A stretch of DNA of 64,000 bases, taken from assembly GCA_963580455.1 (NCBI GenBank), contig OY756961.1:23789001-23853000 (forward strand), given 5' to 3'. Below are positions 48,956-60,534 of the stretch, one piece after another. The notes under the pieces were generated by a model, which did no database searches, was not told where the DNA came from, and was given only the letters and a program-made list of their open reading frames with translations. Each line of letters opens with the position of its first letter. Position 1 is the stretch's first letter. The DNA comes from Euonymus europaeus (lineage: Eukaryota; Streptophyta; Magnoliopsida; Celastrales; Celastraceae). A program made the translations under genes and the position numbers.

Positions 48956-51900
48956 GAATAAAATCATAAAACCAAATAAATGTTCAACATATCGATTAAA
49001 GCAGTAGAATAATTAATTCGAATAGAAAAATTAATAGAATAACTAGATATTAGCTACCACATGTTCTCAACATATGGGTCTACAAAACATTTTCCCTAAC
49101 AAAATGTATTGAATGTGTGTTCGTTGATGTGACTGAGTATGTTGCCGGATCAGCAAAATATATTGATACCAACTTTTCTAGCTTGATTTATGTGTAATAG
49201 AGTTGAGACTTTGTTGGCTCCATCAATCACGACATGAACTCTATCCTGCCACGTCCATAAACATGGATGACGACTTTTTAAATGTCAAGACATATAAGCG
49301 TGTTGACGGCCCAAAACAATAAAAAAATTGCCTAAATTATCAAAATATAATAAATTTTGATTTTAGGTAACCAATTTGAAAATTTTAAACATTTTAGTGA
49401 CAAAATTAAAACACAACCAATGTTTCCATGACAGCGCAACGCTTAAATACACCCCAGAATTTATACATGTACATAGCTTGTTTTCAAGGACTCCTTATAT
49501 ATAATGACGGTTGACATTAGCAATTATTATTAATTAATTGCTAATTACATGCATGATAGACCCGGTGTCACCGTGTCGGCCTTCTAATTAAAGCACTAAT
49601 CATGTGATTCTTAATCACATTCCTCCCCCTGACTAAGGGACTATTTTCCTACAATTAAGTGTATGTGGGATTTTCTGTTCTTCTATACTAAGAATCTTCC
49701 CAAGTTTACCTAATTATGTGTTGCATCATCCATGACATTAACTTAATTAGCAAAATATTATAATTAATATTGATGACCTGCCGACGCATATGCTTTGGTG
49801 ACTCATCACTACTAAAAATACATAAATAATCATCTCAATTAGCCAAACTGAGTTTTCTAAATTAAATATTTATTTAATTAAATACAGAGAAACTTAATAA
49901 TGAAGACTAATCTTGACCTTTTCTTGGAAAAAACAATGTTGAATTCTCGATCTTTCTTGTTTGCACACTTAACAAAATTAAAATATTGAGAGAGACTGAG
50001 CCGATCAAGAACGAGTGCGTCCATGTCACCATTCAAGACATGAATGGAGATATTATATCTTAATTTGAATTATATATTTAAATTTTTATGTTTAAAAATA
50101 ATATTTTTTTGATAATCGAGAACCACATCATATAAGTTTGTTATTGGAATATTCGATATGGACCTAAACTCGATTGTCAGACCCGAGCAAACATAAGTTT
50201 CCCACCCGACGACGAAAGGGTAAATTAGGTCAAAACTCAGTACATGACCACAAGAATATCACTCACAGTGTGAATCAAACTTCAAACCTTACGAATCATT
50301 ACGATTTGACCTCAGAAAAATTCACCACTAAGAGTATCACCCACGTCATTTAAAAAAAATGTTGAATGAATTAGATGATCATCTTTATCAAATCTTTAAT
50401 ATTATTTTGTGTATTCATAAATAAATTGTTCCCTTGTTGGTTGTATACGTGGCCATCCATGCATTAGCAAGACTAATCTATAGCTACCCAAATATATTTA
50501 TGTAAAAAGTAATAGCTGATTTTTTTTATTTGCAGAGAGCATTAAGGGATATGGTTGTTATATATAGATCGTGATTGGGAAGTCAGTTGATAAACAAATA
50601 ATATATGAAAGCAAGGAATCTTTACCTGTAAAATAATTGTAATAAATATTAAATATTAAATATATTTGTTAAATCTTAGTATTGTTAGATATGATGCACA
50701 TATATATAAACTATTCGGAAAATGACATATTCGTATCTATTTGATAAATATTGGACACGTAGGTACAGCTATTTTTTTTTCTTCTGTTATAAGTATCTAT
50801 TTTTCACATAAGTGTCTATTTGCCACCGTCCGCCTCCATCTCCACCTTCGCCATCATCGCACCAGCGTTTTCTTCTATTGTTATTTTTCTTCTTCTTCTT
50901 CTTAGATATGAGATATAATGAGATACGATATTAGATTTGGAGGCATAATGGAAATCAAATACTTCATGTCATCTTTTTAGATATGAGATCATAATCTAGT
51001 ATTTGAGATGTAATCTTAGTTCATATCTGAGATAATACAATTATATGTTTCTATTTTGATATCATAATCTGCTATGAGATCTGTGATCATTATCTTTTTC
51101 AATGTTACTGTTTAAGATTTAGAGTTTAAGGTTTAGGGGTTTGAAGTTTATTGTTTAAGATTTATTTTTTAGGGTTTAAGGTTTAAAGATCATACAATTA
51201 TATGTTATTATTTCAATGTTACAGTTTTGAGATTATAATTTATTGTGAGATTTGATATCATAATTTGTTTCAATGTTACTATTTAGTGTTTATGATTTTC
51301 GGTTTAGAATTTGGGGTTTAAGGTTTAGAGATCGTACAGTTATATGTTATTGTTTTGAGATCATAAGTTGTTATAATATCTGATATCATAATTTCTCTCA
51401 ATGTTACTATTTAGGGTTTTGGGTTTTACGATTAAGGGTTTAGAGTTTATAGTTTTTGATTTTGAGATCGTACATATTTTTATCAAAAAAAGGGATCGTA
51501 CATATATGGGATCATACAGTTACATGTTAATGTTTCAATGTCACTATTTTGAGTTCATAATTTGTTATGATATCCGAGGTCATAACTTGTTTTGATATTA
51601 TTGTTTAGGATTTTGAAGGAAAGGAGACAAAGAAGGAGGAGGAGAAGTAGAAAATATGAAGAAGAATATAAGATGATGATGATGAAGAATGAAGAAGAAG
51701 AAGAAAAGATGAATAAGGAGGCGGAGGAGGAAGAATAAAGAAAGAAAGAGACGAAAGAAATTCGAAGAAGAAGAAAGAAGAAATAGATATGTGAGAAAAA
51801 AGAACGATGAGGATAGTAAGGTAATTGATAGTTTTATGTGTAGTTTTATGTCTAATTTTGTTTTTGTTGTTGTTGGACTTGTATGTTCACAAGTCCACCA

Positions 51901-52640
51901 ATGAGTATCCACCGTTATTATCTCTAAATTATTGAACAGCAAATACAATGAACAATTCAGGGATTCCCAACTATCACGTGCAATACTATTTGTTATTGAA
52001 AATAATACAGTTTATTAATCTAAATAATATTAATATATTATATAGGAGTGTGTGTTCTGTATGGTACACCTGGCGGGCATAGGATCCAGCATATATTATA
52101 TATAATCACGTGAAAAGCTTTATTTGATGTTGAATGTGTGTATGGTTGGACTTTTTTGAAAATCTGTGTTGTTTTTAACACAAGAAATTAAGTGGAGATT
52201 GGATTGGACATAGTAAAATTGAATCCACAAAATCAAGAATCGCTTTAAACCTATTTTTCACCAATTTTTCCAATATTATTTAGTCTCCAAAATTTTGTTA
52301 GATATCATAGAGACTTGTAATTGAAAAAAATAAAATAAAAAATTATTATCTCTTGATGTGGTCCAAAACTTGTTTGTGTTCTCGACGTATCGGTAAGTCA
52401 AATTAGTCGACAGGAAGTGATTATTTGGCTATTCTTCGACTACCTACATAAGAGAATAATGAGATATGTATATATATGGGGGACACTAGTTGATTCATAG
52501 AGACTCTTCCATGCTCAAATTATTTGAGAATGTTCTTGGCGCTTGGTACTCGGAGCTCTCCTTTTGTGAGTAATAAAAATTTGTGAGTCTTAGGATTAAT
52601 TATCTATATATAGTGAATGTACTCTTACTTGAGGGGGTGT
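48956..52640. other. AT-rich spacer with telomere-like degenerate repeats and a purine tract
   Basis: From ~51040 to 51600, units combining TTTAGGGTTT-like words with CAATGTTACTATTT and GATATCATAAT recur three or four times. From 51613 to 51795 the plus strand is almost all purine (GAAGAAG/GGAGGAGG). Short ORFs over this tract are low-complexity artefacts. No gene is supported. Confidence 0.5.
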
Positions 52641-52694
52641 GAGTTTATTTTGAATCTAACCATTCAATTGAGAGTCTATAATATATCTTGGTGG

Positions 52695-53182
52695 CACGTG
52701 TCATCATATTAATGGATTGTGATTTTTTGGTATCTTTACATATAAAAAAATCTATCCCAAAAATAAAATAAAATAAGAGGAGAAACTAAACAAGGCAAAC
52801 GTGTGGGGTAGAGCATGATTGATGTGACCGAGATTTTGAGGGAGTGAAACCTGAAATGCCCGGCAGCAGCAGCAGCAGCAGACAAAGTGATAGAAGGACA
52901 CGTGTAGTCAAACAGTCCCTCTCACTCTTTTTAGAGGCAAAGACGCGGGGTTCGACGTGTCGATTGCACCAATAACGATAACCAACCTCCCAAATTATAC
53001 AAGTCACCCTCAAACCTATGTATTTGCTTTTCTCATTCCCCCTTACTTAATAATGGACCAATGACCATACACTCACCTTTTTATTTATATATTTATCAAT
53101 ACATGTTTGATTATTGCTCTAAATTTAAGAACTTTCTTACTCTCTTTCTAGAATATATATAGAGAGAGAATAATACACGTGG
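52695..53182 (+). promoter_or_regulatory. NCED promoter: three G-box/ABRE elements
   Basis: CACGTG occurs at 52695-52700, 52899-52904 and 53176-53181, the last within ACACGTGG, a canonical ABA-response element. A further ACGTGTC lies near 52955. Spacing is ~700, ~500 and ~220 bp upstream of the NCED ATG. These are binding sites for bZIP (ABF/AREB) or bHLH factors and fit a stress- and ABA-responsive gene; actual binding is inferred. Confidence 0.6.
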
Positions 53183-53238
53183 TCCTCTCTTACATGCTTG
53201 TGGTAGACCCTTTCTTTCTCTATTCTCTCATCTCTCCC

Positions 53239-53246
53239 TATATATA
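53239..53246 (+). promoter_or_regulatory. Probable NCED TATA box
   Basis: TATATATA lies 153-160 bp before the NCED start codon, in the C/T-rich context CTCTCCC..CCTATCC. It would put transcription start near 53270 and give a ~130-nt, CA-rich 5' untranslated region. Confidence 0.55.
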
Positions 53247-53398
53247 CCTATCCTCTCACTCTAAAAAACCCAACAAACTATAAACCCAAACCCCAAAACA
53301 AACAAACCAACCAAAACTACTAGTCTCTTCTTATCATATCAATCCTCACTCACTCACTCCTTCACTTAATCACTTCTTTGCCAAAATAGAGAACCACC

Positions 53399-55183
53399 AT
53401 GCCTTCTCCAGCAGCAGCAACAGGAGCCACTTGGATTCAACCTAAATTTTATTCTTCTTCTTCACACTATTACTCTTCTTCATTGGTGGGCTTGGGCTCC
53501 AGGCCCATGAGAAAGCCCAACAAAGTAACTTGTTCTCTACAGACACCTTCAATTCTCCATTTACCTAAACAATCCCCAGCATATACACCATCAACACCCA
53601 CTATTTCTGTTCCTTCCACCCATAAAGCTCAACAAAAATGGAACTTGTTGCAGAGAGCGGCTGCTATGGCTTTGGATGCTGTTGAGGGAACTTTGATTTC
53701 TAAAGAACAACAACACCCACTCCCCAAAACTGCTGATCCTCTTGTCCAAATCTCCGGGAATTTTGCTCCTGTACCGGAACAACCCGTCCGACGCAATCTA
53801 CCGGTGATCGGGAGAGTCCCAGAATGTATTCAAGGTTTGTATGTACGGAATGGTGCGAACCCACTTCACGAACCGGTCGCAGGTCACCACTTCTTCGACG
53901 GAGACGGTATGATCCACTCTGTCCGGTTCGAAAACGGGTCTGCGAGCTATGCTTGCCGATTCACTGAAACGAACCGTCTGGTTCAGGAGCGTGAATTGGG
54001 CCGTGCAGTGTTCCCAAAAGCCATTGGTGAACTCCATGGACACTCTGGGATAGCGAGGCTTATGTTGTTCTACGCTCGCGGACTATTCGGGTTAGTTGAT
54101 CCGACCCACGGAACTGGTGTCGCCAACGCCGGACTCGTCTACTTCGACAATCGACTCCTAGCGATGTCTGAGGACGATTTGCCTTACCATGTTCGAGTCC
54201 TTCCCTCCGGCGACCTCAGGACCATCGGTCGGTATGATTTCGATGGGCAGCTTAAATCGACCATGATTGCTCACCCGAAAGTCGACCCGGTATCCGGCGA
54301 ACTATTCGCTTTGAGCTACAATGTCGTACAGAAACCGTACTTGAAATATTTCAAATTCTCCCCAAATGGTACTAAATCCCCTGATGTGGAAATCCCAGTT
54401 GATCAACCGACGATGATGCACGACTTCGCTATCACAGAGAATTTTATTGTGATCCCCGATCAGCAGGTGGTGTTCAAGCTACCCGAAATGATTCGGGGCG
54501 GGTCTCCAGTTGTGTATGACAAGAACAAGATTGCAATGTTTGGTGTGCTAGACAAGAATGCAAGTGATGGTTCTAAGATTAAGTGGGTTGAAGTTCCTGA
54601 ATGTTTCTGTTTTCATCTCTGGAATGCGTGGGAGGAGCCGGAGAATGATGAGATTGTTGTTATTGGGTCATGTATGACTCCTCCAGACTCCATTTTCAAC
54701 GAAAGCGACGAGAGCTTAAAGAGTGTTTTATCCGAGATTCGGCTAAACCTCAAGACAGGAAAGTCCACGCGACGCCCGATCATCTCAAGTCCTGAACAAG
54801 TCAATCTGGAGGCCGGAATGGTGAACCGGAACTTGCTCGGTAGAAAGACCAAGTTCGCCTACTTAGCACTGGCAGAGCCGTGGCCTAAAGTGTCTGGTTT
54901 CGCGAAAGTGGACCTTGCTACAGGTGAAGCAACCAAGTATATCTATGGAGAACAAAAGTTCGGAGGAGAACCTCTGTTTCTTCCTAGAAGTGCCAATTCC
55001 GAGAGGGAGGATGATGGGTACATTTTGGCATTCGTGCACGACGAGAAAGAATGGAAATCGGAGCTGCAAATCGTGAATGCGATGACATTGGAGTTGGAAG
55101 CTACTATCAAGCTTCCATCTAGAGTTCCATATGGCTTTCATGGTACCTTCATTGGTGCAAAAGAATTGGAGAAGCAGAAATAG
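53399..55183 (+). CDS. NCED: 9-cis-epoxycarotenoid dioxygenase, chloroplastic
   Basis: NCED cleaves 9-cis-violaxanthin/neoxanthin to xanthoxin, the committed step of abscisic acid synthesis, in the plastid. The single 1,785-nt exon encodes 594 residues, typical for the intronless NCED3/NCED9-type genes. Residues ~1-75 are Ser/Pro-rich, like a transit peptide. An amphipathic stretch follows ([19 protein letters not shown], 78-96), of the sort linked to thylakoid binding in this family. The four iron-ligand histidines are in place: His292 (AHPKVD), His341 (MMHDF), His406 (FHLWNAWEE) and His581 (GFHGTF). No lesion is seen. The context ACCACC before the ATG is favourable. From position and sequence this is the NCED3/NCED9 lineage; which of the two is undecided. 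Confidence 0.98.
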   Translation: MPSPAAATGATWIQPKFYSSSSHYYSSSLVGLGSRPMRKPNKVTCSLQTPSILHLPKQSPAYTPSTPTISVPSTHKAQQKWNLLQRAAAMALDAVEGTLISKEQQHPLPKTADPLVQISGNFAPVPEQPVRRNLPVIGRVPECIQGLYVRNGANPLHEPVAGHHFFDGDGMIHSVRFENGSASYACRFTETNRLVQERELGRAVFPKAIGELHGHSGIARLMLFYARGLFGLVDPTHGTGVANAGLVYFDNRLLAMSEDDLPYHVRVLPSGDLRTIGRYDFDGQLKSTMIAHPKVDPVSGELFALSYNVVQKPYLKYFKFSPNGTKSPDVEIPVDQPTMMHDFAITENFIVIPDQQVVFKLPEMIRGGSPVVYDKNKIAMFGVLDKNASDGSKIKWVEVPECFCFHLWNAWEEPENDEIVVIGSCMTPPDSIFNESDESLKSVLSEIRLNLKTGKSTRRPIISSPEQVNLEAGMVNRNLLGRKTKFAYLALAEPWPKVSGFAKVDLATGEATKYIYGEQKFGGEPLFLPRSANSEREDDGYILAFVHDEKEWKSELQIVNAMTLELEATIKLPSRVPYGFHGTFIGAKELEKQK

Positions 55184-55533
55184 ACAGTTGTGTATATCAG
55201 CCAGAGGAGGATTGCCAGAGGGATGCTTTTGCATATACAGGTCCCCGGAATCTCCTCTGCTTTACAGGAGCAGCAGCATCAGAATCTGTTGATCCTTTAG
55301 TTTTTTTTTTGAAAATACTTTGGTTTGTTAGTTTGGAGTGGGAGGTTTTGAGAGACCCAGCTTGTAGCTTTGTGGCTGTAGGTAGAAGTGAAGCTCAGCT
55401 GGTCTCTGCTTATTCTTTCACTCAAACTTTACAAGAGAAAATGTGATGTCTATGCCTCTGTTTTCTCTGTATCCGTGTGTTCCCTACTTGTAAGTATTTG
55501 AAAGATATACAGTGTATTTAATGGATTTCTCCC

Positions 55534-55539
55534 AATAAA
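55534..55539 (+). terminator. Probable NCED polyadenylation signal
   Basis: AATAAA in the context CCCAATAAAATG, 351 bp after the stop codon, followed by T-rich DNA. Plant signals are loose, so this is only the best candidate. Confidence 0.45.
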
Positions 55540-55694
55540 ATGTTTGCTTTGTTGAGATATTTTCACATTGCTGAGGCATTTCTTCCTAGGAATGCAACAA
55601 AATGGACCAATTGTTGCAAAAAAATTTCTTAAAAAATAAAAAGGCCACTCAAACAATATTAATCCAATGATAAAGCAAAGGGAGTAATCCAATT

Positions 55695-55895
55695 ATTTCC
55701 TCAGTACTCACGATGGTTCATGTCCAATTGTCCATCATGGGCCCTCTTATTTGTTTATCGAGTTTTCCATCGCACGACCTTCGTGTCGAGTGATTCTTTT
55801 TTTGTTTCTTACATTTGGGCTCGAATCCTCACCCGGTGTATACAAATGGAAGTTTCACACTTGCTCCACTAGAGTTACATAGGAGAGATTTTTTT
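55695..55895 (+). repeat. Dispersed repeat, copy left of the MULE
   Basis: The core CGAGTTTTCCATCGCACGAC with CTTCGTGTCGAGTGATTC and a B-box-like GGGCTCGAATCC (55817-55828) recurs at ~59735-59830 in the same orientation. It could be a SINE; no 3' tail can be defined. Confidence 0.4.
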
Positions 55896-56893
55896 TTTAC
55901 AATTTAACGATTTTATTTTTAGTATATATTTTTAAAAAAAAATAGACTTATCATGATTATGAATGCAATAACTCAATCCATTAATCAATTATCAATATAT
56001 ATATATACAGAGGTTCTCACCTCAGGTATCCAGGATGCATATTTGCATCCGGGATTTCATTTCTGTCCGTTGGATTAATCCAACGGACTGGCTCAACTTT
56101 TCTTTTGCTTTTTACTTTTGTGTTTTGTCAACACCTTCTCTCTCCTCAAAGGCAAAATCACGACTCTCAAATTTCTCTTCCGCCGGTCACCTCCTCTCTC
56201 ATCTCTCGCGGCAGCGATTCCGGTCACCTCCTCCCTCATCTCTCGCGGCAGCGCTTCCGAACACCACCATCTCTGTCTCTGCCCAGCTCTGTTGGCGGCC
56301 GCACCGCGGCAGCTCTTCCGATCTTCCTCCCTCATCTCTCGCGGTAGCTCTTCCGGTCACCTCCTCCCTCATCTCTTGCTTCAGCTCTTCCGGACACCAC
56401 CATCTCTGTCTCTGCCCAGCTCTCAGAAGGTCACCCGATTTCTCTACATTTGTTGATAGGCATGATAGTGCTTACTGAATTGGTCTTCACCTTTAAACAG
56501 CAGTAGTATTAAATTGTTATTGTAGATCTTCTTCATTTAGTGATTGGCAGGATAGGTCTTAGTGAATTGGTGTGCTTTATGGGTTGTTAACAAATTAAAT
56601 TGTTTAACTGCCTAATTAAATTGTATTCTGGGGACAATAATTATTATCTTCAAAGGATTCGTCACAACAACAATTATTATCCTTCCTAAACAACAATTAT
56701 TATGTGATTTTTCTACCAATATTGTTAACATTATTTTGCCTTGTTATTATGTGATTTTTCTGGCATTAATTTTCTGCCAATTTTTAGTCCTCCAACTTGC
56801 TTTGCTGTGTGTATGAGTCATATGCATGAGCTAGCTATAATGACAATTGTCTTGTTCTTTCTGGGTTGCAGAGGATTTGAATTATTTTTGAAG

Positions 56894-57774
56894 ATGGATA
56901 ATGAACTGAATTTTGTTCAAGAAACTGATTTGGGTTCTTCATCAAATCCGTTTCAAGAGTTTTTGCCGCAAGTAGTTTTTGAAAAAATTCCAAAATTAGG
57001 ACAGGAATTTGATTCAGTAGAGGAAGCGCAGTTATTTTATAATGAATATGCTAGGTTTGCTGGTTTTAGTGTTCGGAGCAACTCATCAAAGAAAAACAAA
57101 TCGGATGAAATCATTCGAAAAGAATTCGTTTGTTACAAAGAAGGGCTTCGGAATTACGAGAAATCCACAAGTACTGGTGTGAGGAAGAGGCCAGAAACTA
57201 GAGGTGGTTGTAAGGCCAAATTTACAATTGTCAAATCTAGTTCCAAGCAATGCTTTGTTGTAGTTGCAAAAAGTTTCAATCTTCTGGAATTCTTTGCCGT
57301 CATATATTTGCTACATTCAGTAAGAGGAAATTGCAGCAACCACTGCCTAGCATTTATGTCTTACGTAGATGGACTAAGTCAGCTAAGTCTTCAAGTTCAT
57401 CTATTTTTTTGGGGGAAGGTGGTCGTGATGCTTCTCTTGTTGAAGATGAGAACATGCTAAGAGGACTTGCGGCAAAGATAATTGATGATGCTTGCATGAA
57501 TCGAGAGACATTTGAGTTTGTAAAGGAGACATTTGAGTCTCTCCATGAGAGACTAAAGTTGATGAGTACAAAAGATGGAACTCAATCTCAACCTAGTGTT
57601 TGTCTTTCAGAACCTACTTATTACGAGCCGGACCAAGTTAGGGCAAAAGGTTGTGGGAAGAGATTGAAAGGTGGGAAAGAACTTGCCACAAAGAGGAGTA
57701 GAAGATGTCATGGATGCGGATTGACGGGGCAATCACATGACAAGAGGAATTGTCCATCATTGAACAATTCTTAA
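56894..57774 (+). pseudogene. FAR1/MuDR-type transposase-derived gene with the catalytic core deleted
   Basis: Part 1 (ATG 56894 to ~57270) encodes a FAR1 DNA-binding domain: DSVEEAQLFYNEYARFAGFS, KEFVCYKEG and RGGCKAKF. Part 2, in another frame (~57250-57774), encodes the SWIM zinc finger CSCKKFQSSGILCRHI and ends with a zinc knuckle CHGCGLTGQSHDKRNC and a stop. The MULE transposase domain (DDE) that should lie between is absent. The two parts meet across TTTGTTGTAGTTGC, which reads sensibly in both frames, suggesting a deletion at short homology. Domesticated FHY3/FAR1 genes have the same three-domain plan. The inverted repeats say this copy is a transposon, not a host gene. Confidence 0.85.
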
Positions 57775-57779
57775 GAATT

Positions 57780-58807
57780 TATTTGTTAGTTATGTTTTTA
57801 TGAGGATTGTTGTTGGTGATGTTTTTATGAGGAACCTTGTATGAATCCTTGTGTCATATGTTGTTGGTTATGATTTTATGAGGATCATATGTTGGAGTGT
57901 TGTTGGTTATGTTTTTATGATGATCCTTGTATGAATCTTGTGCCATATTTTAGAGTGTTGTTGGTTATGATTTTATGAGGATCCTTGCATGAATCTTGTT
58001 TCTTATTTTGGAGTGTTGTTGGTTATGTTTTTACCAAGGTTCGTTATATGGCTCTTATGGCAGTGTGTATTGAAATCCAGAATAGACATCCATTTTTTGG
58101 AGATAAGCTTCTGGGGACAACAATTATTATCTTCAAAGGATTTGTCACAATAGCAATTATTATGCTTGCATGAATCTTGTTTCTATTTTGCTCAAGTAAA
58201 AAACAGAATACACAAGTTTAGAGCTATGCCAAGTTTAATTGAAGTTTTGCAGAATACACAAATGGTGAACGACACTCTTTGTGCACTCAATATGCATATT
58301 ATAGTCATAGTTTACAGACCATAGCATCAAACATAATATACACAGCGAACAACCAAAAATCTTTTAGCCTCTCCAGTTGTCCCTCAACTGCCTTATTTCC
58401 CTGAGTGTGTCAACATGAGATTCGCAACCCACTTTCTCCTGTGAACAACCAAAAATGTTTACATTAAAGATTTTGTCTACACATGGAATCACAAATGCAG
58501 AACTGATGGAGTTGGTAAAGACCAAATGGAAACAGAGAAGATATGCAGATTATGTGACTGTAAGTTCTAATTCCTCTAAATATGAAGTGAAAAATGGGAA
58601 TGTAAAAACAAATTGGAGGATTGACTATCACATCTGACATAACCATTTTATTGGAACAAATTCAACAAAAAAAACCCACAAATTCAAAGAACAAAATTAA
58701 CCAAAAAGCCACAAATTCAAAGAACAAAATCAACAAAAAAACCACAAATTCACAAAGGGCTTTCCTCTACAATACCATCAACACCATGTAGAGGTGCGGC
58801 CGGCAAC
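57780..58807. other. 3' part of the MULE interior, non-coding
   Basis: A phrase around GTTGTTGGTTATG(A/T)TTTTATGAGG recurs four or five times between 57800 and 58035, downstream of the FAR1-type frame. No further gene is supported. Confidence 0.5.
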
Positions 58808-59689
58808 AGAGCTGGGTAGAGACATAGATGGTGGTGACCGGAAGAGCTGCCGCAAGAGATGAGGGAGGAGGTGACCGGAAGAGCTGCCGCGGTGCGGCCG
58901 GCAAAAGAGCTGGGCAGTGACAGAGATGGTGGTGTCCGGAAGCGCTGCCGCGAGAGATGAGGGAGGAGGTGACCGGAATCGCTGCCTCGAGAGATGAGAG
59001 AGGAGGTGACCAGCGGAAGATAAATTTGAGAGTCGTGATTTTGCCTTTGAGGAGAGAGAAGGTGTTGACAAAACACAAAAGTAAAAAGCAAAAGAAAAGT
59101 TGAGCCAGTCCGTTGGATTAATCCAACGGACAGAAATGAAATCCCGGATGCAAATATGCATCCGGGATACCTGAGGTGAGAACCTCTGTATATATATATA
59201 TGTATAAAAGCTTCACAAAGATACATATATATATTTATATGTATGTATGTATGAAAGCTTCACAAATATTTCATAGGAAGCCAAATATGATTTAAGATAG
59301 ATGTGATACAGGAGTTGAATATATTTATTGATCTAGTAAGCTAAATATAACAGTACCAATTAAAAAATCATCTGCTTTAATAAAGAAGCTCCATAGAGCT
59401 GATGAAATACTGTAAAACTATAAATAACAAGTTCGTCAAATGAATCCCTAATTACAATCCTACTCAAGCTTTAAAATTATAATAAAATCATTACTTGCAC
59501 ATATTTGTTTTAGAAAAGTTTAAAAAATGAGAATAAAATGAATAATACAAACATTTTGAGATAAAACATGAGACGCGGAAAGCGCGGGCTCGCACATACT
59601 AAATTGGATAACGAACGTATCTATTAAACATAGTTAAAATTGTAAGATTTTGTGGGATTATGTGGCGAGTTGGGTGGGAATTTCAGTAC

Positions 59690-59890
59690 AAGCGATGGTT
59701 GATGGCCATTATGAGCCAATAGCCATCTGATTTGTTCAGCGAGTTTTCCATTGCACGACCTTCGTGGCGAGTGAATTTTTTTTTTTGTTTCTTATATTTG
59801 GGTTCGATTCCTTTCCTGATGTATTGTTAAGTTTTTATCAATATTCGTTACTTAAATTAATAGAAGAGATGTATAAATTGTATAACGCAA
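59690..59890 (+). repeat. Dispersed repeat, copy right of the MULE
   Basis: This relative of 55695-55895 shares CGAGTTTTCCATTGCACGAC, CTTCGTGGCGAGTGAA and a B-box-like GGTTCGATTCC (~59810). The pair brackets the MULE but is not its target duplication. Confidence 0.4.
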
Positions 59891-60112
59891 GTATGTAACC
59901 TTTTTTCAGCACAATGAATAACAATCTCTGCAAGGTCAGTACTTTTAGGTCTCGATTGGTACATTGTTATGCAATAGTAAATGGAATTCAATTATTAGTA
60001 ATCATATTGCATAAAAATTAAGCCAAATTTACACTGTCGTACTCAATATTTTTTTCACCCTCAAAACATTTTGTTGAATTAAGTGAAAAAAATATTGTTG
60101 TAGTTGGTCTAA

Positions 60113-60409
60113 GAGTACTTGCAATGGTGCTATTCTTAATGGGCAGAGATAGTATAAAGGAATTTGTGTTTTGTTGATATGGCTGAATATGTGACTTTAT
60201 TTTTTATATAATAAAGATGAAAAATAGGCTTATTTTATTGATGATAATAAATAGATCAACGATATTATACACTCGCGATAACAAAATACAGTGAAATGCA
60301 TATTTTGTTAATATGATTGATTGAGTATGTGACTTATTTTTTATGCAATTAAAATTGATATAATATTAATTTTAATTGCCCAACCAACACCATTGCATTG
60401 CAGTTGCTC
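60113..60409. mobile_element. Tourist-like MITE, 297 bp
   Basis: The ends GAGTACTTGCAATGGTG and, inverted, GAGCAACTGCAATGCAATGG are flanked by TAA (60110-60112) and CAA (60410-60412). The interior TTTTGTTGATATG(G/A) words match those of the 40320-41924 element. It sits just upstream of the JMJ25-like remnant. Confidence 0.55.
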
Positions 60410-60534
60410 CAAGAGATCGACACGCTGAAATCCCCAGAACCTTCAAATCATAACGCCACTTTTCAAATCCACAATTTTTAAAAATCCCCAAACCCCTTGA
60501 TGTGAAAACCCTCTCTCTTCTTCAGTACGATTAA

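Larger units (their letters stand above)
56008..59188 (+). mobile_element. Mutator-like element with ~400-bp TIRs carrying FAR1-type sequence
   Basis: The terminal inverted repeats (56008-56423 and 58808-59188) begin CAGAGGTTCTCACCTCAGGT and are nearly identical. Inside them a ~37-bp GC-rich unit around CACCTCCTCCCTCATCTCTC is reiterated. TATATATATA flanks both sides (insertion in an AT repeat, so the target duplication is ambiguous). The ~2.4-kb interior carries the two ends of a FAR1/MuDR-type protein without the catalytic core, so the element is non-autonomous. Confidence 0.9.

Noticed and set aside
51598..51948. 116-codon Leu/Ser/Phe-rich frame
   Set aside because: It is a translation of the purine/pyrimidine tract; low-complexity artefact.
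56035..56478. Several Ser/Pro/His-rich frames in the MULE ends (also 58750-59226)
   Set aside because: They are readings of the reiterated inverted repeat in different frames, mirrored at the other end, not proteins.
57985..58190. 62-codon frame downstream of the FAR1-type gene
   Set aside because: It overlaps short recurring phrases around GTTGTTGGTTATG and has no domain.
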